A stretch of DNA of 64,000 bases. Origin: Trichococcus ilyis (GTDB lineage: Bacteria; Bacillota; Bacilli; Lactobacillales; Aerococcaceae). Location of the stretch: positions 31,798 through 95,797 of the forward strand of contig NZ_FNYT01000010.1 in assembly GCF_900109135.1 (NCBI RefSeq). The letters are read 5' to 3'. Below are positions 9,108 through 19,857 of this stretch, one piece after another; the stretch's first letter is position 1, and each line of letters opens with the position of its first letter. Both the position numbers and the translations under genes were made by a program. The notes under the pieces were generated by a model, which ran no database searches, was not told where the DNA came from, and worked only from the letters and a program-made list of their open reading frames with translations.

Positions 9108-9791
9108 CTACGCTTCTGTTTCGGCAAAAAATGCCGAGCCGACACGTACGAAGGTCGACCCTTCGGCAATCGCTGTCGGATAATCTTGGCTCATGCCCAT
9201 GCTTGTCTCTGTGCAGGGGGCATGCATCAAGTTCAACGCCGCTACTTGCTCTTGCATCCTTTTCAGATCCTTAAAGCATTGATGCAACTCCACGTCTGTA
9301 GCATCAATGGGTGCCATCGTCATCAATCCGACAACGATGATATTCGGTAAACTTTCCAGGCTCTTGATGAAAGGGATTGCCTCGGACACGGAAAGCCCAT
9401 GTTTGGAACTTTCACCCGTAACGTTGACTTGCACGAAGCAAGAAACAGGCTTTTCCGCCCGTTCATTGATTTCTTTTGCCAATGAAGGGCGATCCAGGGC
9501 ATGGAAGTAGGCGATGCGGTTGATCACCTGCTTCACTTTCCTTGTCTGGAGAGTGCCTATATAGTGCCAGACGATGTCTTCCTGAGGAAGGGCTGCTTGC
9601 TTTTCGATCAGGCCCTCCAGACGGTTTTCCGCAAAATGGCGGTATCCCAAGCGGTACAATTCTTCCACTTGTTCAACCGGTCTCGTCTTCGTGACGGCAA
9701 TGACGGTCACGTCTTCCCGGTTGCGGCCGACCGCCGAGCAGGCCGCTTCCACAGTCGACTCCACTATCCGGCAGTTCTTTTCGATGGTCAT
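9108..9791 (-). CDS. yggS: YggS family PLP homeostasis protein
   Basis: Pyridoxal-phosphate-binding barrel protein of 227 residues of the YggS/PROSC family, which buffers free PLP rather than acting as a known enzyme. The PLP lysine motif is visible in VIAVTKTRPVEQV (about 30-42) and the phosphate-binding end in ETSMGMSQDY and EGSTFVRVGSAFF. The start codon is two bases past the ftsZ stop and lacks a good ribosome site, so translation is probably coupled to ftsZ. Position between ftsZ and sepF is conserved in Gram-positives. Confidence 0.92.
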   Translation of the reverse strand: MTIEKNCRIVESTVEAACSAVGRNREDVTVIAVTKTRPVEQVEELYRLGYRHFAENRLEGLIEKQAALPQEDIVWHYIGTLQTRKVKQVINRIAYFHALDRPSLAKEINERAEKPVSCFVQVNVTGESSKHGLSVSEAIPFIKSLESLPNIIVVGLMTMAPIDATDVELHQCFKDLKRMQEQVAALNLMHAPCTETSMGMSQDYPTAIAEGSTFVRVGSAFFAETEA

Positions 9792-9793
9792 GC

Positions 9794-11083
9794 TTATCTG
9801 CGTCTCTTGCGGAAGAATGGTGGTGTATCCAGGGAATCCTCTCCACCGTTTCTTTCCTCTTTTTGTTCATGATAACGTGGATAATTGTCTTCTGCTTGTT
9901 TCACCGGGAATGCTTCCGGTTCCGTTTCGGATTGGGCAGGAGCTTGCTCTCTCACGCTCGTATCCCTGCGGATATCCCAATCACCGAACAGATCCTTGGC
10001 TGGCTTTTCTTCCGCCTTTTCGCTCGGAACATACTTTTCTTGGTAGGAAATAGGCGTGTTGCCTACTTCTTTGCGCCCTTTGAAAGCACTCCCTCCGCGA
10101 TTAGCGGTTTTTTTTTCATCTTTTTTTTTGTCGTCGATCCCTGTAGCGATGACTGTGACGATGACTTCGTCGCCCAAGTTTTCATTGATGGATGTACCGA
10201 AGATGATGTTCACTTCGGATGTTGAAGCTTGCGCTACGATATCGCTCGCATCCTGTGCTTCGAACAAGGTCAAGTCCGATCCGCCGGTGATGTTCAGCAA
10301 GATCTGCTCGGCGCCATCGATGGAAACTTCCAGCAATGGGGAAGAAATGGCTTTTTTGGTTGCTTCAGCCGTACGGTTTTCGCCGGATGCGATACCGATA
10401 CCCATCAGGGCTGAACCTTGGTCCTTCATGACGGTCTTCACATCAGCGAAGTCCAAGTTGACGTATCCTGGAGCTGTGATCAGGTCAGAGATCCCTTGAA
10501 CCCCTTGACGCAACACATTATCGGCTTCACGGAACGCTTCCAACATCGGCGTCTTTTTGTCGACGATTTCCAAGAGGCGATTGTTGGAGATGATGACCAA
10601 TGTATCGACGTTCGCTTTCAATTCAGCGATCCCTTCAGCTGCGTAACGGCCTCTTTTTGGCCCTTCAAAAGTGAACGGACGCGTAACGACACCGACAGTC
10701 AAAGCCCCAAGGTCTTTGGCGATCCTGGCTACGATAGGGGCTGCACCTGTACCGGTACCGCCGCCCATTCCGCAAGTGACGAAGATCATGTCTGCGCCGG
10801 CTAAAGCTTCAGCGATTTGTTGTTCGCTTTCTTCTGCAGCTTTGCGGCCCACTTCCGGAACCGAACCTGCGCCCAAACCTTTTGTCAATTTAGGTCCGAG
10901 TTGGATTCTTGTTTCTGCTTTTGACGCATTCAAGGCTTGCGTATCCGTATTGGCAACGATGAATTCCACGCCTTGCACGCCTTCTTCGATCATGCGGTTC
11001 ACGGCATTGCTGCCCGCTCCACCGACACCGATCACTTTAATTTTTGCCCCATCATTCATGCTTGAATCGAATTCCAATTCCAT
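9794..11083 (-). CDS. ftsZ: Cell division GTPase FtsZ
   Basis: Tubulin-like GTPase of 429 residues that forms the Z-ring at mid-cell. The tubulin signature GGGTGTG is at 107-113, nucleotide-binding GGAGSNAV at 21-28, and the T7 loop region [11 protein letters not shown] in the middle. After the core (about 1-320) comes an acidic, variable linker and the C-terminal peptide [11 protein letters not shown] that binds FtsA, SepF and other partners. Start at 11083 behind AGGAGGAAATGAA. It lies 44 bases after ftsA and is followed almost without gap by yggS. Confidence 0.98.
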   Translation of the reverse strand: MELEFDSSMNDGAKIKVIGVGGAGSNAVNRMIEEGVQGVEFIVANTDTQALNASKAETRIQLGPKLTKGLGAGSVPEVGRKAAEESEQQIAEALAGADMIFVTCGMGGGTGTGAAPIVARIAKDLGALTVGVVTRPFTFEGPKRGRYAAEGIAELKANVDTLVIISNNRLLEIVDKKTPMLEAFREADNVLRQGVQGISDLITAPGYVNLDFADVKTVMKDQGSALMGIGIASGENRTAEATKKAISSPLLEVSIDGAEQILLNITGGSDLTLFEAQDASDIVAQASTSEVNIIFGTSINENLGDEVIVTVIATGIDDKKKDEKKTANRGGSAFKGRKEVGNTPISYQEKYVPSEKAEEKPAKDLFGDWDIRRDTSVREQAPAQSETEPEAFPVKQAEDNYPRYHEQKEERNGGEDSLDTPPFFRKRRR

Positions 11084-11127
11084 TTCATTTCCTCCTATTT
11101 CATACCATTCTTTTATGTTCAGTGTGA

Positions 11128-12444
11128 TTATTCAAATAAATTATTGAACCAGCGTTTCAATTTCCCGACCAGGCTTTCTTCATAATGGACCTCATCAGCA
11201 TAGGTCTCGTTTTCGAAGGCCGGCTCTTCTACGACTGGCGGTTGTTTTGCAACTTTGGATTGCATTGGGATCACTTTGCCTGCCGACTGCACTTTCCCTT
11301 TGGCAACGCGGTAAATGTCATCCAGACCGGCCACATATTTGATCAGTCCGATGCTAGTGGCGTAAATCGGATTGCGCATTCCCATCTGTTCCGGAATGTA
11401 CAGTTTGACGTTGATTTCGAAAATTTCTTTCGCCAAATCGACTACACCCGGCAAGGCCGCTGCGCCTCCGGTCAGAATGATGCCGCCGGGAAGATCGCGC
11501 GCTTCGACTTTGTCCAAGGCGCGTTTGATGTTTTCGAAGATTTGCACCAGGCGGGCTTCGATGATTTCGGACAGATATTTCTCATCGACTTTCACCGGTT
11601 CTTCTTTTCCGATCGTTTCGACAGGGAAAAACTCCTCATCGGATGTGTCCTCGGAAATGGCGTAGCCGTATTCACGTTTTACGCGTTCCGCGTTCTCCAA
11701 TGTTGTATTCAAAATGATGGAAATGTCCTTGGTCACCAGGTCGCCGCCCTCGGGATCGACAAACGAAAATTTCAATTGATCGTCATGCATGACAGACGCG
11801 CTCGTTTGGCCGCCGCCCATGTCGATAAGGATGGTCCCGAAGTCACGCTCGCCTTTGTTCATGGCTACGCTTGAAATGGCTAATGGCTGCACAACCATAT
11901 CTTCGATCTGCAGACCCGCTTTCTCCACACAACGCTTGATGTTATGGATGATCGTTTTTGGACCCGTGATCATGCTTGCGTACAGTTCGAGACGGACACC
12001 GATCATGCCTCGCGGATCCCTGATGCCGTCGAACCCATCCACGATGAACTCTTCGGGGATGACGGAAATGATTTCTCTTTCCGGCGGCACCGAACGGACT
12101 TTTGCCGCAGCAAAGACGTTCTGGACATCCTTGTCGGTTATTTCCTTGTTTTCGCTTGAGACTGCATACATCCCGTGGCAAGGTTCGATGCTGATTTGAT
12201 TGCTTGGTATGCCTACGATGACGTTGGAAATCTGAATATTGGCTTTCCTTTCAGCTTGACTGACTGCACTGCGGATCGATTCGACCGTTTCATCGATATC
12301 AACGATGACGCCCCGGCTAAGACCTTTGGAAATTTCATTCCCGACTCCAATAATGTTCATTTGATCTTTCACATATTCTGCTACTACTACTTTTATTGAA
12401 GTGGTTCCAATATCTAGACTGACGTATATTCCTGAATTCTTCAT
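11128..12444 (-). CDS. ftsA: Cell division protein FtsA
   Basis: Actin-like ATPase of 438 residues that tethers FtsZ to membrane. Phosphate-1 motif [14 protein letters not shown] (about 8-21), the SHS2/1C subdomain, phosphate-2 region [11 protein letters not shown] and adenosine motif [13 protein letters not shown] are visible; the last residues [11 protein letters not shown] form the membrane-targeting amphipathic helix. The frame stays open to 12495, but the ATG at 12444 fits the family start ([13 protein letters not shown]); the ribosome site GGAGGT is about 12 bases away, slightly far. Upstream is a 250-base gap with three strong hairpins, so ftsA-ftsZ may be separately controlled from ftsQ. 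Confidence 0.95.
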   Translation of the reverse strand: MKNSGIYVSLDIGTTSIKVVVAEYVKDQMNIIGVGNEISKGLSRGVIVDIDETVESIRSAVSQAERKANIQISNVIVGIPSNQISIEPCHGMYAVSSENKEITDKDVQNVFAAAKVRSVPPEREIISVIPEEFIVDGFDGIRDPRGMIGVRLELYASMITGPKTIIHNIKRCVEKAGLQIEDMVVQPLAISSVAMNKGERDFGTILIDMGGGQTSASVMHDDQLKFSFVDPEGGDLVTKDISIILNTTLENAERVKREYGYAISEDTSDEEFFPVETIGKEEPVKVDEKYLSEIIEARLVQIFENIKRALDKVEARDLPGGIILTGGAAALPGVVDLAKEIFEINVKLYIPEQMGMRNPIYATSIGLIKYVAGLDDIYRVAKGKVQSAGKVIPMQSKVAKQPPVVEEPAFENETYADEVHYEESLVGKLKRWFNNLFE

Positions 12445-12599
12445 GGTTTTATTGAAACCTCCGTTTGACATAATGGCTTGTGTAAACATCCGCATTGCTC
12501 CGAAAAATCCATCGGTTGTCGATGCGTGATGCCAGAAAGCTATACCTTATCATTTTATCATAATAACTCTTCATTTACGAAGATTTTTACAAATAATTC

Positions 12600-12682
12600 T
12601 ATCAGAAGGAAGTCTGATAAAACTTCTTCAATCCCTCAACAATGATCGAAATCATTGTTCAAGGATTGACTGCAAGTCAATC
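12600..12682 (-). repeat. Three successive hairpins between ftsQ and ftsA
   Basis: In transcription order (minus strand): GATTGACT/AGTCAATC (12682-12664, 8 pairs, 3-base loop), AACAATGAT/ATCATTGTT (12659-12638, 9 pairs with a TTCG loop) and TATCAGA/TCTGATA (12619-12600, 7 pairs, 6-base loop). None is followed by a strong T run, so they look more like RNA stabilising or processing elements, or protein sites, than a simple terminator. The 198-base stretch holds no gene. Confidence 0.6.
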
Positions 12683-12696
12683 TTGATTTTCCCGAC

Positions 12697-13638
12697 TCAT
12701 TCCGGTTGAACGGCGGAATCGGCCGGAACGGACGCAGCTTCCGTTGTTGGTGCAAAAGGAGTAAAGTAAACGCCGACTTCAAGGTCGATGACTCCTTTGG
12801 CTTCACCCAACTGGCTCACGATATCCGGGTAATACAGTATCTTCTCGGCGAATGAGGGCAGGATGGCTCTCACTTCATTGCCGTCGTTCATGTATACCGT
12901 GATCGCATAGGGGTTTTCTTCCGTTCCGGTGTATTTGATTTCGGAAATGCTGTTCTGGACACTGTCCGTCAATTGCATGTATTGTTCGAGCAGATCATCC
13001 AGATTCTGATTCATTTCGAAACTTGTGATGATCGGATTGTTGCCGATCGGGACCTTCAGTTCCGTATTCGCCACCGTTCCATTTTCCAAAACATTATAGT
13101 AACTGCCTTCTGAATAAACATAGGCAATCGTTTCGTGTTCCGTGACGTGGATCGTGACATCATTCAAACCGCGCAGCGTCACTTCCGCCTTTCTGATTTG
13201 CGGTAAGGCATTGGTGACGAACGCATCGATTTTTTCGTCATCCCAGACTGCCCCCAAAGCGGTCACTTTCCCGGTGATGTGACTGGCATCGATGATGCTC
13301 TGTTCCGGTACAGCTTCTGCCCCTTCCACATAGATGTCCTTGACCTTTCCGTAGGGGGAAATCAGAAAGCCGCAAGCGGTCGCGCCTGTCAAGAAAACGA
13401 GATACCAAACGAAATAACCCGGCTGCTTTTCATCTTTGCTGGCTTCGGGAAGATCCTTTCTTCTTTTCCGATTCGACCTTCTCACTTCCAGGAAACGTTG
13501 CAGGCCGGAAATCTTTGTTGCCGGTTGCTCTCCCTGTTCCTGACGCTGCCTTTCCAACTCAGCAGCCGCGCGTTGCCAAGGAGTCCCTTCAGTCGAACTC
13601 TTCCTGTTCAGCCTTTGTCGGATTTTTCCGAAAACCAT
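12697..13638 (-). CDS. ftsQ: Cell division protein FtsQ/DivIB
   Basis: Bitopic membrane protein of 313 residues in the divisome. A long basic cytosolic N-terminus (about 1-75, with RRSNRKRRKDL) precedes one membrane span (about 77-95, WYLVFLTGATACGFLI), then the POTRA domain beginning with KVKDIYVEGAEAV and the beta domain. The C-terminal tail after about 285 is Ala/Pro/Ser rich. It partners FtsL and FtsB/DivIC to activate septal peptidoglycan synthesis. ATG at 13638 behind GAAGGGAGGGCGG; about 20 bases after murG, the usual Firmicute order. Confidence 0.93.
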   Translation of the reverse strand: MVFGKIRQRLNRKSSTEGTPWQRAAAELERQRQEQGEQPATKISGLQRFLEVRRSNRKRRKDLPEASKDEKQPGYFVWYLVFLTGATACGFLISPYGKVKDIYVEGAEAVPEQSIIDASHITGKVTALGAVWDDEKIDAFVTNALPQIRKAEVTLRGLNDVTIHVTEHETIAYVYSEGSYYNVLENGTVANTELKVPIGNNPIITSFEMNQNLDDLLEQYMQLTDSVQNSISEIKYTGTEENPYAITVYMNDGNEVRAILPSFAEKILYYPDIVSQLGEAKGVIDLEVGVYFTPFAPTTEAASVPADSAVQPE

Positions 13639-13656
13639 CTGGCCGCCCTCCCTTCC

Positions 13657-14772
13657 TTACTTCCTCAAATCCATGATGACTTCGATGATCCGGTCTGAAG
13701 CGTCCGTTATGCCCATCCGTTTTGCCTGGAAAGCCATTTCTTTGCGCGCCGCTTCATGCATCATCAGATTGTCGATGGCTTCGAACAAGGTTTGTGCCTG
13801 CAGATCCTTCTCGAGGATCATTTCGGCTGCCCTATTCTTCACCAAGCTTTCCGCATTTTTTTGTTGATGGTTATTCGTCACATAAGGGCTTGGGATCAGG
13901 ATACTCGGCAAGCCCAGAGCCATCACTTCCGTCAATGTGGTCGCACCGCTGCGGGATACGATCAGATCGGTCCGCTTGAAAAGCTTCGGCATGTCATGGA
14001 CATAGGGCAAAATCCGGATGTTGTCCAACCGGTCCGGAAGTGCGCTTATTTGCTGCTCCACCTTTTCATAATGGACTTCGCCGGTAGCCAACAGCACTTG
14101 GTACGGTTTGTTCTTGAAGAGCGGATAGGCTGATACGAAGGATTGATTCAGTTTTGCCGCTCCGCGGCTGCCCCCGAAAATCAGGACAGTAGGCAAATCC
14201 TCCTTCAATCCATACTCTTTCAGGTCGGCACTTTCCTTCAAAGAGGCGACTTCCTGCGCTCGGGGGTTGCCGGTGAAGACAATCTTTTCCGGATAAGCGG
14301 CGAAATCTGCGCGGGCATCCTCGAAGCAAATGCAGATGCGGTCCACAAATCGGCTCAAAAATTTATTGGTGACGCCAGCGACCGAATTCTGTTCATGGAT
14401 GATCGCCGGAATGCCTAGTTTGGATGCAGCGTAGAGGACCGGTGCACAAACGTAGCCGCCTGTCCCGATTACGACATCCGGTTTGAATGCTTTGATGATT
14501 TTCTTCGAGTCCGAAATGCTCTTGAACATCAAGTAGACGGTCTTGAGGTTCTCGGGCGACAGGCTCCGGCGCAGACCCTGGATCTTGACGGATCTGAAAG
14601 CAACGCCGGCTTTCGGTACAATCGTGCTTTCCAGACCGCGCTCCGTGCCCACGTAAAGGAATTCACTGTCAGGATATTTTTCTTTGATTCGGTTCATCAG
14701 GGCTAAAGCCGGATAGATATGCCCACCCGTCCCGCCGCCGGATAATACTATTCTCATAAGTTTATGGGTCAT
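13657..14772 (-). CDS. murG: UDP-GlcNAc:lipid I GlcNAc-transferase MurG
   Basis: Glycosyltransferase of 371 residues on the inner membrane face that adds GlcNAc to lipid I to make lipid II. The N-terminal glycine-rich loop [14 protein letters not shown] (about 12-25) and the second one [13 protein letters not shown] mark the two Rossmann domains; [11 protein letters not shown] is the family donor/acceptor motif. The ATG at 14772 has the better ribosome site (GGAGGAAGG inside the end of murD) although homologues often begin at the Met five codons later (MRIVLSGGG). Two bases separate it from murD. Confidence 0.96.
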   Translation of the reverse strand: MTHKLMRIVLSGGGTGGHIYPALALMNRIKEKYPDSEFLYVGTERGLESTIVPKAGVAFRSVKIQGLRRSLSPENLKTVYLMFKSISDSKKIIKAFKPDVVIGTGGYVCAPVLYAASKLGIPAIIHEQNSVAGVTNKFLSRFVDRICICFEDARADFAAYPEKIVFTGNPRAQEVASLKESADLKEYGLKEDLPTVLIFGGSRGAAKLNQSFVSAYPLFKNKPYQVLLATGEVHYEKVEQQISALPDRLDNIRILPYVHDMPKLFKRTDLIVSRSGATTLTEVMALGLPSILIPSPYVTNNHQQKNAESLVKNRAAEMILEKDLQAQTLFEAIDNLMMHEAARKEMAFQAKRMGITDASDRIIEVIMDLRK

Positions 14773-14774
14773 GC

Positions 14775-16160
14775 TTAAGACCCTTCCTCCTCACTTGTTG
14801 CCTTGACCAAGGAAACGACCGCATCCGTGAACGCTTTACCGCGCACTTCGAAATTCTTGTATTGATCCCAACTTGCGCAAGCCGGAGACAGCAGAATTGT
14901 GTCGCCTTCCTCGCTGTACTGATAACTGATCGGAACCGCACTTGCGACATTGTCGGTCACAACAATTTCTTTGATTCCGGCCTTTTCTCCGGCATCCTTC
15001 AGCTTATCCGCAGTCTCCCCGAAGACAATCAGCGTCTTCACGTTACCCAAGAAAGGAACGAGCTCATCGAAACTGTTCCCGCGATCCAGGCCTCCCGCCA
15101 ACAGAATGACAGGCGTGCGGAAACTGCTCAGAGCTGTTTTGGTCGCAAGGATGTTTGTTGCTTTCGAATCGTTGTAGAATTTTCTGCCGTTCAGTTCGGA
15201 TACGAATTGGATTCGATGCTCGACGCCATAAAAGAGATGGAAGGCCGAGACGATAGCGGCATTGCTCACGCCGCAAAGTTTCGCTACGGCAACGGCAGCC
15301 AATGCATTCTCGATATTGTGTTCGCCGGGAACCCTCAAATCAGCGATGTCCATCACCTTTTCGCCCTTGAAATACAGCGACCCTTCACTCGCATATGCCC
15401 CATCATTCAACACCTGTGTGCGTGAAAATGGAACGATTCGGGCTTTCGAATGTTGCGCCAATTCACGCAATTCCGCTTGATCCCAATTCAGGACAAGATG
15501 ATCGTCCGCCGTTTGGTTTTCGGTTATGCGCCACTTCGCTTTGACGTATTCTTTCCGATCCCCATGATAGTCCAGGTGCGCTTCCGTGATGTTCGTGATG
15601 ACGGCAATGGCAGGCCGCATCGCTTCGATGCCCATCAATTGGAAGCTGGACAGCTCCATCACGACATCGTCATCGGCAGTCGCTGTGCGCGCCACTGCCG
15701 ATGCGGGCACGCCGATATTTCCTGCTTTATAGGCTTTGCCTATTTTTCTGCCCGCATTCAACAAATCCGTAATCATTGTCGTAGTCGTGGTCTTTCCGTT
15801 TGTGCCTGTCACACCGATCAGGCGGCCTTCCAGAATCTCAGCTGCCAACTCGACTTCCGTCAAAACAGGGATGCCCAATTCAAGCGCCCGTTTGACCATC
15901 GGATTGTTGTACGGAATGCCCGGATTTTTGACCATGAAGGAGAATGATTCATCCAACAATTCGATTGGATGGGATCCGGCGATGACTTTGATGCCGGATG
16001 AAATCAATTCCTTCGCATCCGGATTGTCGGCCAGCTCCTTCGCATCATTGACCGTGACCATTGCGCCCAGTTCCAGGAGCAGTTTGGCCGCGTTCATTCC
16101 GCTGAGTGCCAAACCGAGCACCAATACTTTTTTGTTTTCGAACCGATTATTTGTTTTCAT
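14775..16160 (-). CDS. murD: UDP-N-acetylmuramoyl-L-alanine:D-glutamate ligase MurD
   Basis: Cytosolic Mur ligase of 461 residues that adds D-Glu to UDP-MurNAc-L-Ala using ATP. The three domains are visible: N-terminal Rossmann ([18 protein letters not shown]), ATP-binding P-loop [14 protein letters not shown], and a C-terminal domain with [15 protein letters not shown]. The frame is open to a TTG at 16178, but that TTG overlaps the ribosome site GAAGGGAGAG, so the ATG at 16160 is taken. Between mraY and murG as in Bacillus and enterococci. Confidence 0.96.
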   Translation of the reverse strand: MKTNNRFENKKVLVLGLALSGMNAAKLLLELGAMVTVNDAKELADNPDAKELISSGIKVIAGSHPIELLDESFSFMVKNPGIPYNNPMVKRALELGIPVLTEVELAAEILEGRLIGVTGTNGKTTTTTMITDLLNAGRKIGKAYKAGNIGVPASAVARTATADDDVVMELSSFQLMGIEAMRPAIAVITNITEAHLDYHGDRKEYVKAKWRITENQTADDHLVLNWDQAELRELAQHSKARIVPFSRTQVLNDGAYASEGSLYFKGEKVMDIADLRVPGEHNIENALAAVAVAKLCGVSNAAIVSAFHLFYGVEHRIQFVSELNGRKFYNDSKATNILATKTALSSFRTPVILLAGGLDRGNSFDELVPFLGNVKTLIVFGETADKLKDAGEKAGIKEIVVTDNVASAVPISYQYSEEGDTILLSPACASWDQYKNFEVRGKAFTDAVVSLVKATSEEEGS

Positions 16161-16178
16161 GTGTTTCTCTCCCTTCAA

Positions 16179-17144
16179 TTAGACAAGCAACCATAGGGCC
16201 AAAAGTGCGGAGCTCAGACCGACCGCCCAAAAAGTCAGGACAACGCGCCATTCGCTCCACCCGCTCATTTCGAAATGATGGTGAATCGGCGACATCTTGA
16301 AGATGCGTTTGCCGCGCAACTTGAAGGAGCCAACCTGCAGCATGACGCTGGCCGTTTCGATGACGAAGACAAGCCCGATCAGCAACAAGGACCACTCCAG
16401 ATGCAATGCCAACGATACAACAGCCAGCCCCGCTCCCAATGCCAACGAGCCGACATCGCCCATAAAGATTTTTGCCGGCTTTTTGTTGAAAAAGAAGAAA
16501 CCGATCAGACCGCCGACGATTGCGATGCAAAACACCAGCACTTCCACTTGCCCTTGAAGGTAAGCCAAAATGCCGTACGCCGTATAGGCGATTCCTGCCG
16601 TTCCCGCGACTAACCCATCCAATCCATCAGTCAGGTTCACAGCATTCGAAAAACCGGTGATCCAGATGATCGTAAAGGCAGCGAACAGCAGCCAGTTCTC
16701 GATCTGTCCAAAGAATGGGAGTGTGATCAGAGGATCCGACCCCGATAAAAAGAACAACGTCACAAAAATGAAAGATCCGACCAACTGCGCAAGGAACTTT
16801 TGCTTCGAAGTCAGCCCTTCGTTTTGTTTCTTGAATATTTTCAGAAAATCATCCAAAAAGCCGATCGCCGCAAAAAACAACAATACGAACAGCAGCATCG
16901 CCAGTTTTACGGTGAGGACTTCTTTCCATACCGAGGTGCCGATCACTGTCAGGATCGCAGCGATGATGAACACGACTCCTCCCATCGTCGGGGTGCCACT
17001 TTTCACTTGATGCCATTTCGGGCCTTCCTCTCTGGTGACTTGTCCGAATTGTTTCACTTTAAAATAGCCGATGAAGATTGGCATCATGCTGATTGTGATG
17101 GCAAAGCTGATCGATAAAGGCAGCAGCATTTCTGTCCAATGCAT
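16179..17144 (-). CDS. mraY: Phospho-N-acetylmuramoyl-pentapeptide transferase MraY
   Basis: Integral membrane enzyme of 321 residues with about ten spans that transfers phospho-MurNAc-pentapeptide to undecaprenyl phosphate to make lipid I. Family motifs are intact: KSGTPTMGG (about 47-55), the Asp-rich FLDDFLKIFKKQN, NAVNLTDGLDGL, and the loop MSPIHHHFE near the C-terminus. ATG at 17144 behind TTAGGAGGAAATCAT. The gap to pbpB is 71 bases with nothing recognisable. Confidence 0.97.
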   Translation of the reverse strand: MHWTEMLLPLSISFAITISMMPIFIGYFKVKQFGQVTREEGPKWHQVKSGTPTMGGVVFIIAAILTVIGTSVWKEVLTVKLAMLLFVLLFFAAIGFLDDFLKIFKKQNEGLTSKQKFLAQLVGSFIFVTLFFLSGSDPLITLPFFGQIENWLLFAAFTIIWITGFSNAVNLTDGLDGLVAGTAGIAYTAYGILAYLQGQVEVLVFCIAIVGGLIGFFFFNKKPAKIFMGDVGSLALGAGLAVVSLALHLEWSLLLIGLVFVIETASVMLQVGSFKLRGKRIFKMSPIHHHFEMSGWSEWRVVLTFWAVGLSSALLALWLLV

Positions 17145-17215
17145 ATGATTTCCTCCTAATTAGGTGTTTTACGTTTTGAATGTGTGATACGAGCGTGCGT
17201 GATACTAGTGAACAT

Positions 17216-19375
17216 TTACTCCAAAATGACCTTGACTTCAGTTGCCGCGTTCAGGATGGATCCTGTTTCGAGACTCTGGAATACAACATAACCTTCGCCT
17301 TCGAAAGTGAAGTTGATGCCCGCAATTTCCGAAACCTTCAGCACATCGTCTTTTGACCAGCCGTAGACATCGGGCATCGTCATCGCGCCTTCCGTCATGA
17401 GGATCGTTTTCTGGTTCGTGATCGTCTGGGTTCCGGCGTATGGGTATTGCTGGACGATCCGGCTGCCGCTGCCGATGATCGCGGTGTCATTGTAGCCGAC
17501 CGCAGTCAGGGCCGCCAATGCTTCATCTTTGGATAAATTTGTCACCTCCGGCATCGATGCCTGGTTGACATCGCCGGTCACTTCCGTATTCAGGTTGTCA
17601 TACTCGATTGCCCTTGTCATGAAAGGATTGAATATTTCCGACAGATACTTGGAGCCGTTCAGGCTGTCCAGATTTGCAGGCCGTTTCAGAGTCAAATAAA
17701 GAATGTAGCTAGGATCGTCCGCTGGAGCGAATCCGACTACCGAGTAAAGGTAATTGGAATAGCCAGTATAATACTGTCCAGTCGTGGAATTCACCACTTC
17801 TGCGGTACCTGTTTTGGCGGCGATATCGGTTCCCTCAATCTGATAAGCTTGGCCGGACCCATTCTCGTTGTAGACGACTTCCTTCAGGTAAGTCAGCACC
17901 GTTTGCGCGGTTTCTGCCGTGATTGGAGAACCGACTTCTTCCGGCTCGACAATGGTGACTTCGCCCGTATTCGGATCTTCCGTGCGATCCAAATAGTTCA
18001 GCTTCATCATGGTCCCTTCATTGGCGATTGCCGTAAAGGCCTGCATCAATTGGTAAGGCGTGACCGTTACCCCTTGGCCGAATGCCGTATTTGCCTTTTC
18101 AATCGGATATGTATAGCTGTAATTTCCGGCCGCTTCGTTTTCCAGCCCTGAATCGGTCGATTTGCCGATGCCGAAGGCCTTCATGTAAGATTCCCACACG
18201 TCGTAGCCCATCGTTTGCACCAGTTTTACGAAAGCCACGTTACTGGAGCGGGCCAACCCTTCCAGGTAAGTGATGTTTCCCCAGCCTTCTTTGTTGTAGT
18301 CACGGATGGTTCCACCCTCGACTTCCACACTGCCGGAAGCATAAGTCGCAAAGGGGCTGAACACGCCCTCGTTCACGGCTGCCGCTAAAGTCAAGATTTT
18401 GAATGTGGAACCCGGTTCGTAAGTATCCTCCACCAGCAGATTCTGCCACTGAGCATCAATGCCTTCTTTGGTCGTGGCATTGAAGGTGGGCCGTTGGGAA
18501 GCCGCCAGGATTGCGCCGGTTTCCGGATTGACCAGCATGGCTGTCATCGATTCCGGTTCAGCCTCTGCGTACACTTGCGACATCAAGCTTTCCAGATAGA
18601 TCTGAAGGCGGCTGTCGAGTGTCAGGTAAAGATTGTCGCCTTCGATCGGTTCCGCTTTCTGAATCTGGGTACCCGGAATCCTGTATCCGTTGGAATCCTC
18701 CTGATAACTGATTTCACCGTCACTGCCGTCCAATTCGTCGTCATACAAGGATTCTATCCCCATCATGCCGACCAGTTTCTTTTCTTCATTCGTGTCTGCT
18801 TCCTCTTCGCTGACTGAACTTTGTGCAAAGCCGACGAGATGGGAAGCAAAAATCCCATTCGGATAAAGTCTGGACGGCGTTTCCTCGAATGTGATCCCGG
18901 GAAGTTTTTCCGCTTCGATGTTGGCTTTGGTCGCATAATTCAGGTTTGTCCCTGCACTGCCGAATTCGACTTGTTTCAAGCCTTCTTGCTCCAGGATGGT
19001 CAAGATTTCTTCTTTGCTCATGCTGATGTATTGCGCCAGGGCTTCAGCTGTTTTTTCCTTGTCGACGACATGATTCGGATTTCCCTTATCTTCACTCCAT
19101 TCATCGGTCAAAACAGCCACCAACGAATAAGAAGTAGCATCCAAGGCAATGGGATTCCCACCTATGTCATAGATGGTTCCTCTTTTTGCGGCAAGGATAC
19201 TACTTCTGGTATATAAGTTATTAACATGCTCGCTTAGATTCTCGCCATTTACCTTCTTGGTGATCATGATCATAGAAAAACGAAACATAAATACAAGAAA
19301 TAGTAAACCAGTCAAACCAACCATGATGCGAGTCATTTTGTTTCGGTTATTTTGAGGATTAGCTTTTGTTTTCAT
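17216..19375 (-). CDS. pbpB: Septal class B penicillin-binding protein (PBP2B/PBP2X type) with PASTA domains
   Basis: Bitopic transpeptidase of 719 residues for septal peptidoglycan cross-linking. One membrane span at about 15-38, dimerisation domain, then the penicillin-binding domain with STFK (323-326), SSN (377-379) and KTGTAE (521-526). Two PASTA repeats fill the C-terminus from about 600, a feature of the PBP2X/SpoVD-like branch and thought to sense or position on wall material. Its ATG overlaps the ftsL stop by four bases, so translation is coupled. Residues of the active site are all intact. Confidence 0.96.
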   Translation of the reverse strand: MKTKANPQNNRNKMTRIMVGLTGLLFLVFMFRFSMIMITKKVNGENLSEHVNNLYTRSSILAAKRGTIYDIGGNPIALDATSYSLVAVLTDEWSEDKGNPNHVVDKEKTAEALAQYISMSKEEILTILEQEGLKQVEFGSAGTNLNYATKANIEAEKLPGITFEETPSRLYPNGIFASHLVGFAQSSVSEEEADTNEEKKLVGMMGIESLYDDELDGSDGEISYQEDSNGYRIPGTQIQKAEPIEGDNLYLTLDSRLQIYLESLMSQVYAEAEPESMTAMLVNPETGAILAASQRPTFNATTKEGIDAQWQNLLVEDTYEPGSTFKILTLAAAVNEGVFSPFATYASGSVEVEGGTIRDYNKEGWGNITYLEGLARSSNVAFVKLVQTMGYDVWESYMKAFGIGKSTDSGLENEAAGNYSYTYPIEKANTAFGQGVTVTPYQLMQAFTAIANEGTMMKLNYLDRTEDPNTGEVTIVEPEEVGSPITAETAQTVLTYLKEVVYNENGSGQAYQIEGTDIAAKTGTAEVVNSTTGQYYTGYSNYLYSVVGFAPADDPSYILYLTLKRPANLDSLNGSKYLSEIFNPFMTRAIEYDNLNTEVTGDVNQASMPEVTNLSKDEALAALTAVGYNDTAIIGSGSRIVQQYPYAGTQTITNQKTILMTEGAMTMPDVYGWSKDDVLKVSEIAGINFTFEGEGYVVFQSLETGSILNAATEVKVILE

Positions 19376-19752
19376 CGCGTAACATTCCTAACGTTTGCTT
19401 CATTCATTTTCAGGCCGAGTTCTTTTGCTATTTCTATGATGCGGTCGTATCTCGAGAGCTCCTGGACCTCTTGTTCCAGGTTCTGGTTTTCCAATCCGAT
19501 CGCAACGCTCTCGTTTTGCAAGTCCTGCAATGCTCTGTTCTGATTGGAGAGGGTCACTTGGGTAGCGAGTGATGACAGCAGCACGACCAATGCACATAGA
19601 ACAGTGATGGTGATGGCAAATTTTTCGACTTTTGCATATTTATCTTTAACGGCCCTGTAGCCTTTCGGTCCAGCCTGGCCTTTACTGGCTTCTTTCCGTT
19701 CTTTCGGCAATGCCGGTTCCGCAATCGCCGCTCTATATTCAGGTAATGCCAC
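19372..19752 (-). CDS. ftsL: Cell division protein FtsL
   Basis: Small bitopic protein of 126 residues: basic cytosolic N-terminus, one membrane span (about 48-68, FAITITVLCALVVLLSSLA) and an outer leucine-zipper helix (NRALQDLQNESVAIGLENQN). It forms a coiled-coil complex with DivIC/FtsB and FtsQ that activates the septal synthase. Sequence conservation in this family is low; identification rests on topology and its fixed place between rsmH and pbpB. Overlaps pbpB by four bases. The 105-base gap to rsmH has no gene. Confidence 0.9.
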   Translation of the reverse strand: MALPEYRAAIAEPALPKERKEASKGQAGPKGYRAVKDKYAKVEKFAITITVLCALVVLLSSLATQVTLSNQNRALQDLQNESVAIGLENQNLEQEVQELSRYDRIIEIAKELGLKMNEANVRNVTR

Positions 19753-19857
19753 TTAATCCTCTCCTCCCCCAAAATCAATCGCGCGGCTACAGCACAATTG
19801 ATTGGTTCCGACTGGTGATCTTGAGACACAGAGCTCAGGCGCTCCACTTGCTCTTGT

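Noticed and set aside
9863..12399. Several long plus-strand frames opposite ftsZ and ftsA
   Set aside because: They mirror strongly biased codons of the real genes, lack ribosome sites and show no recognisable protein features.
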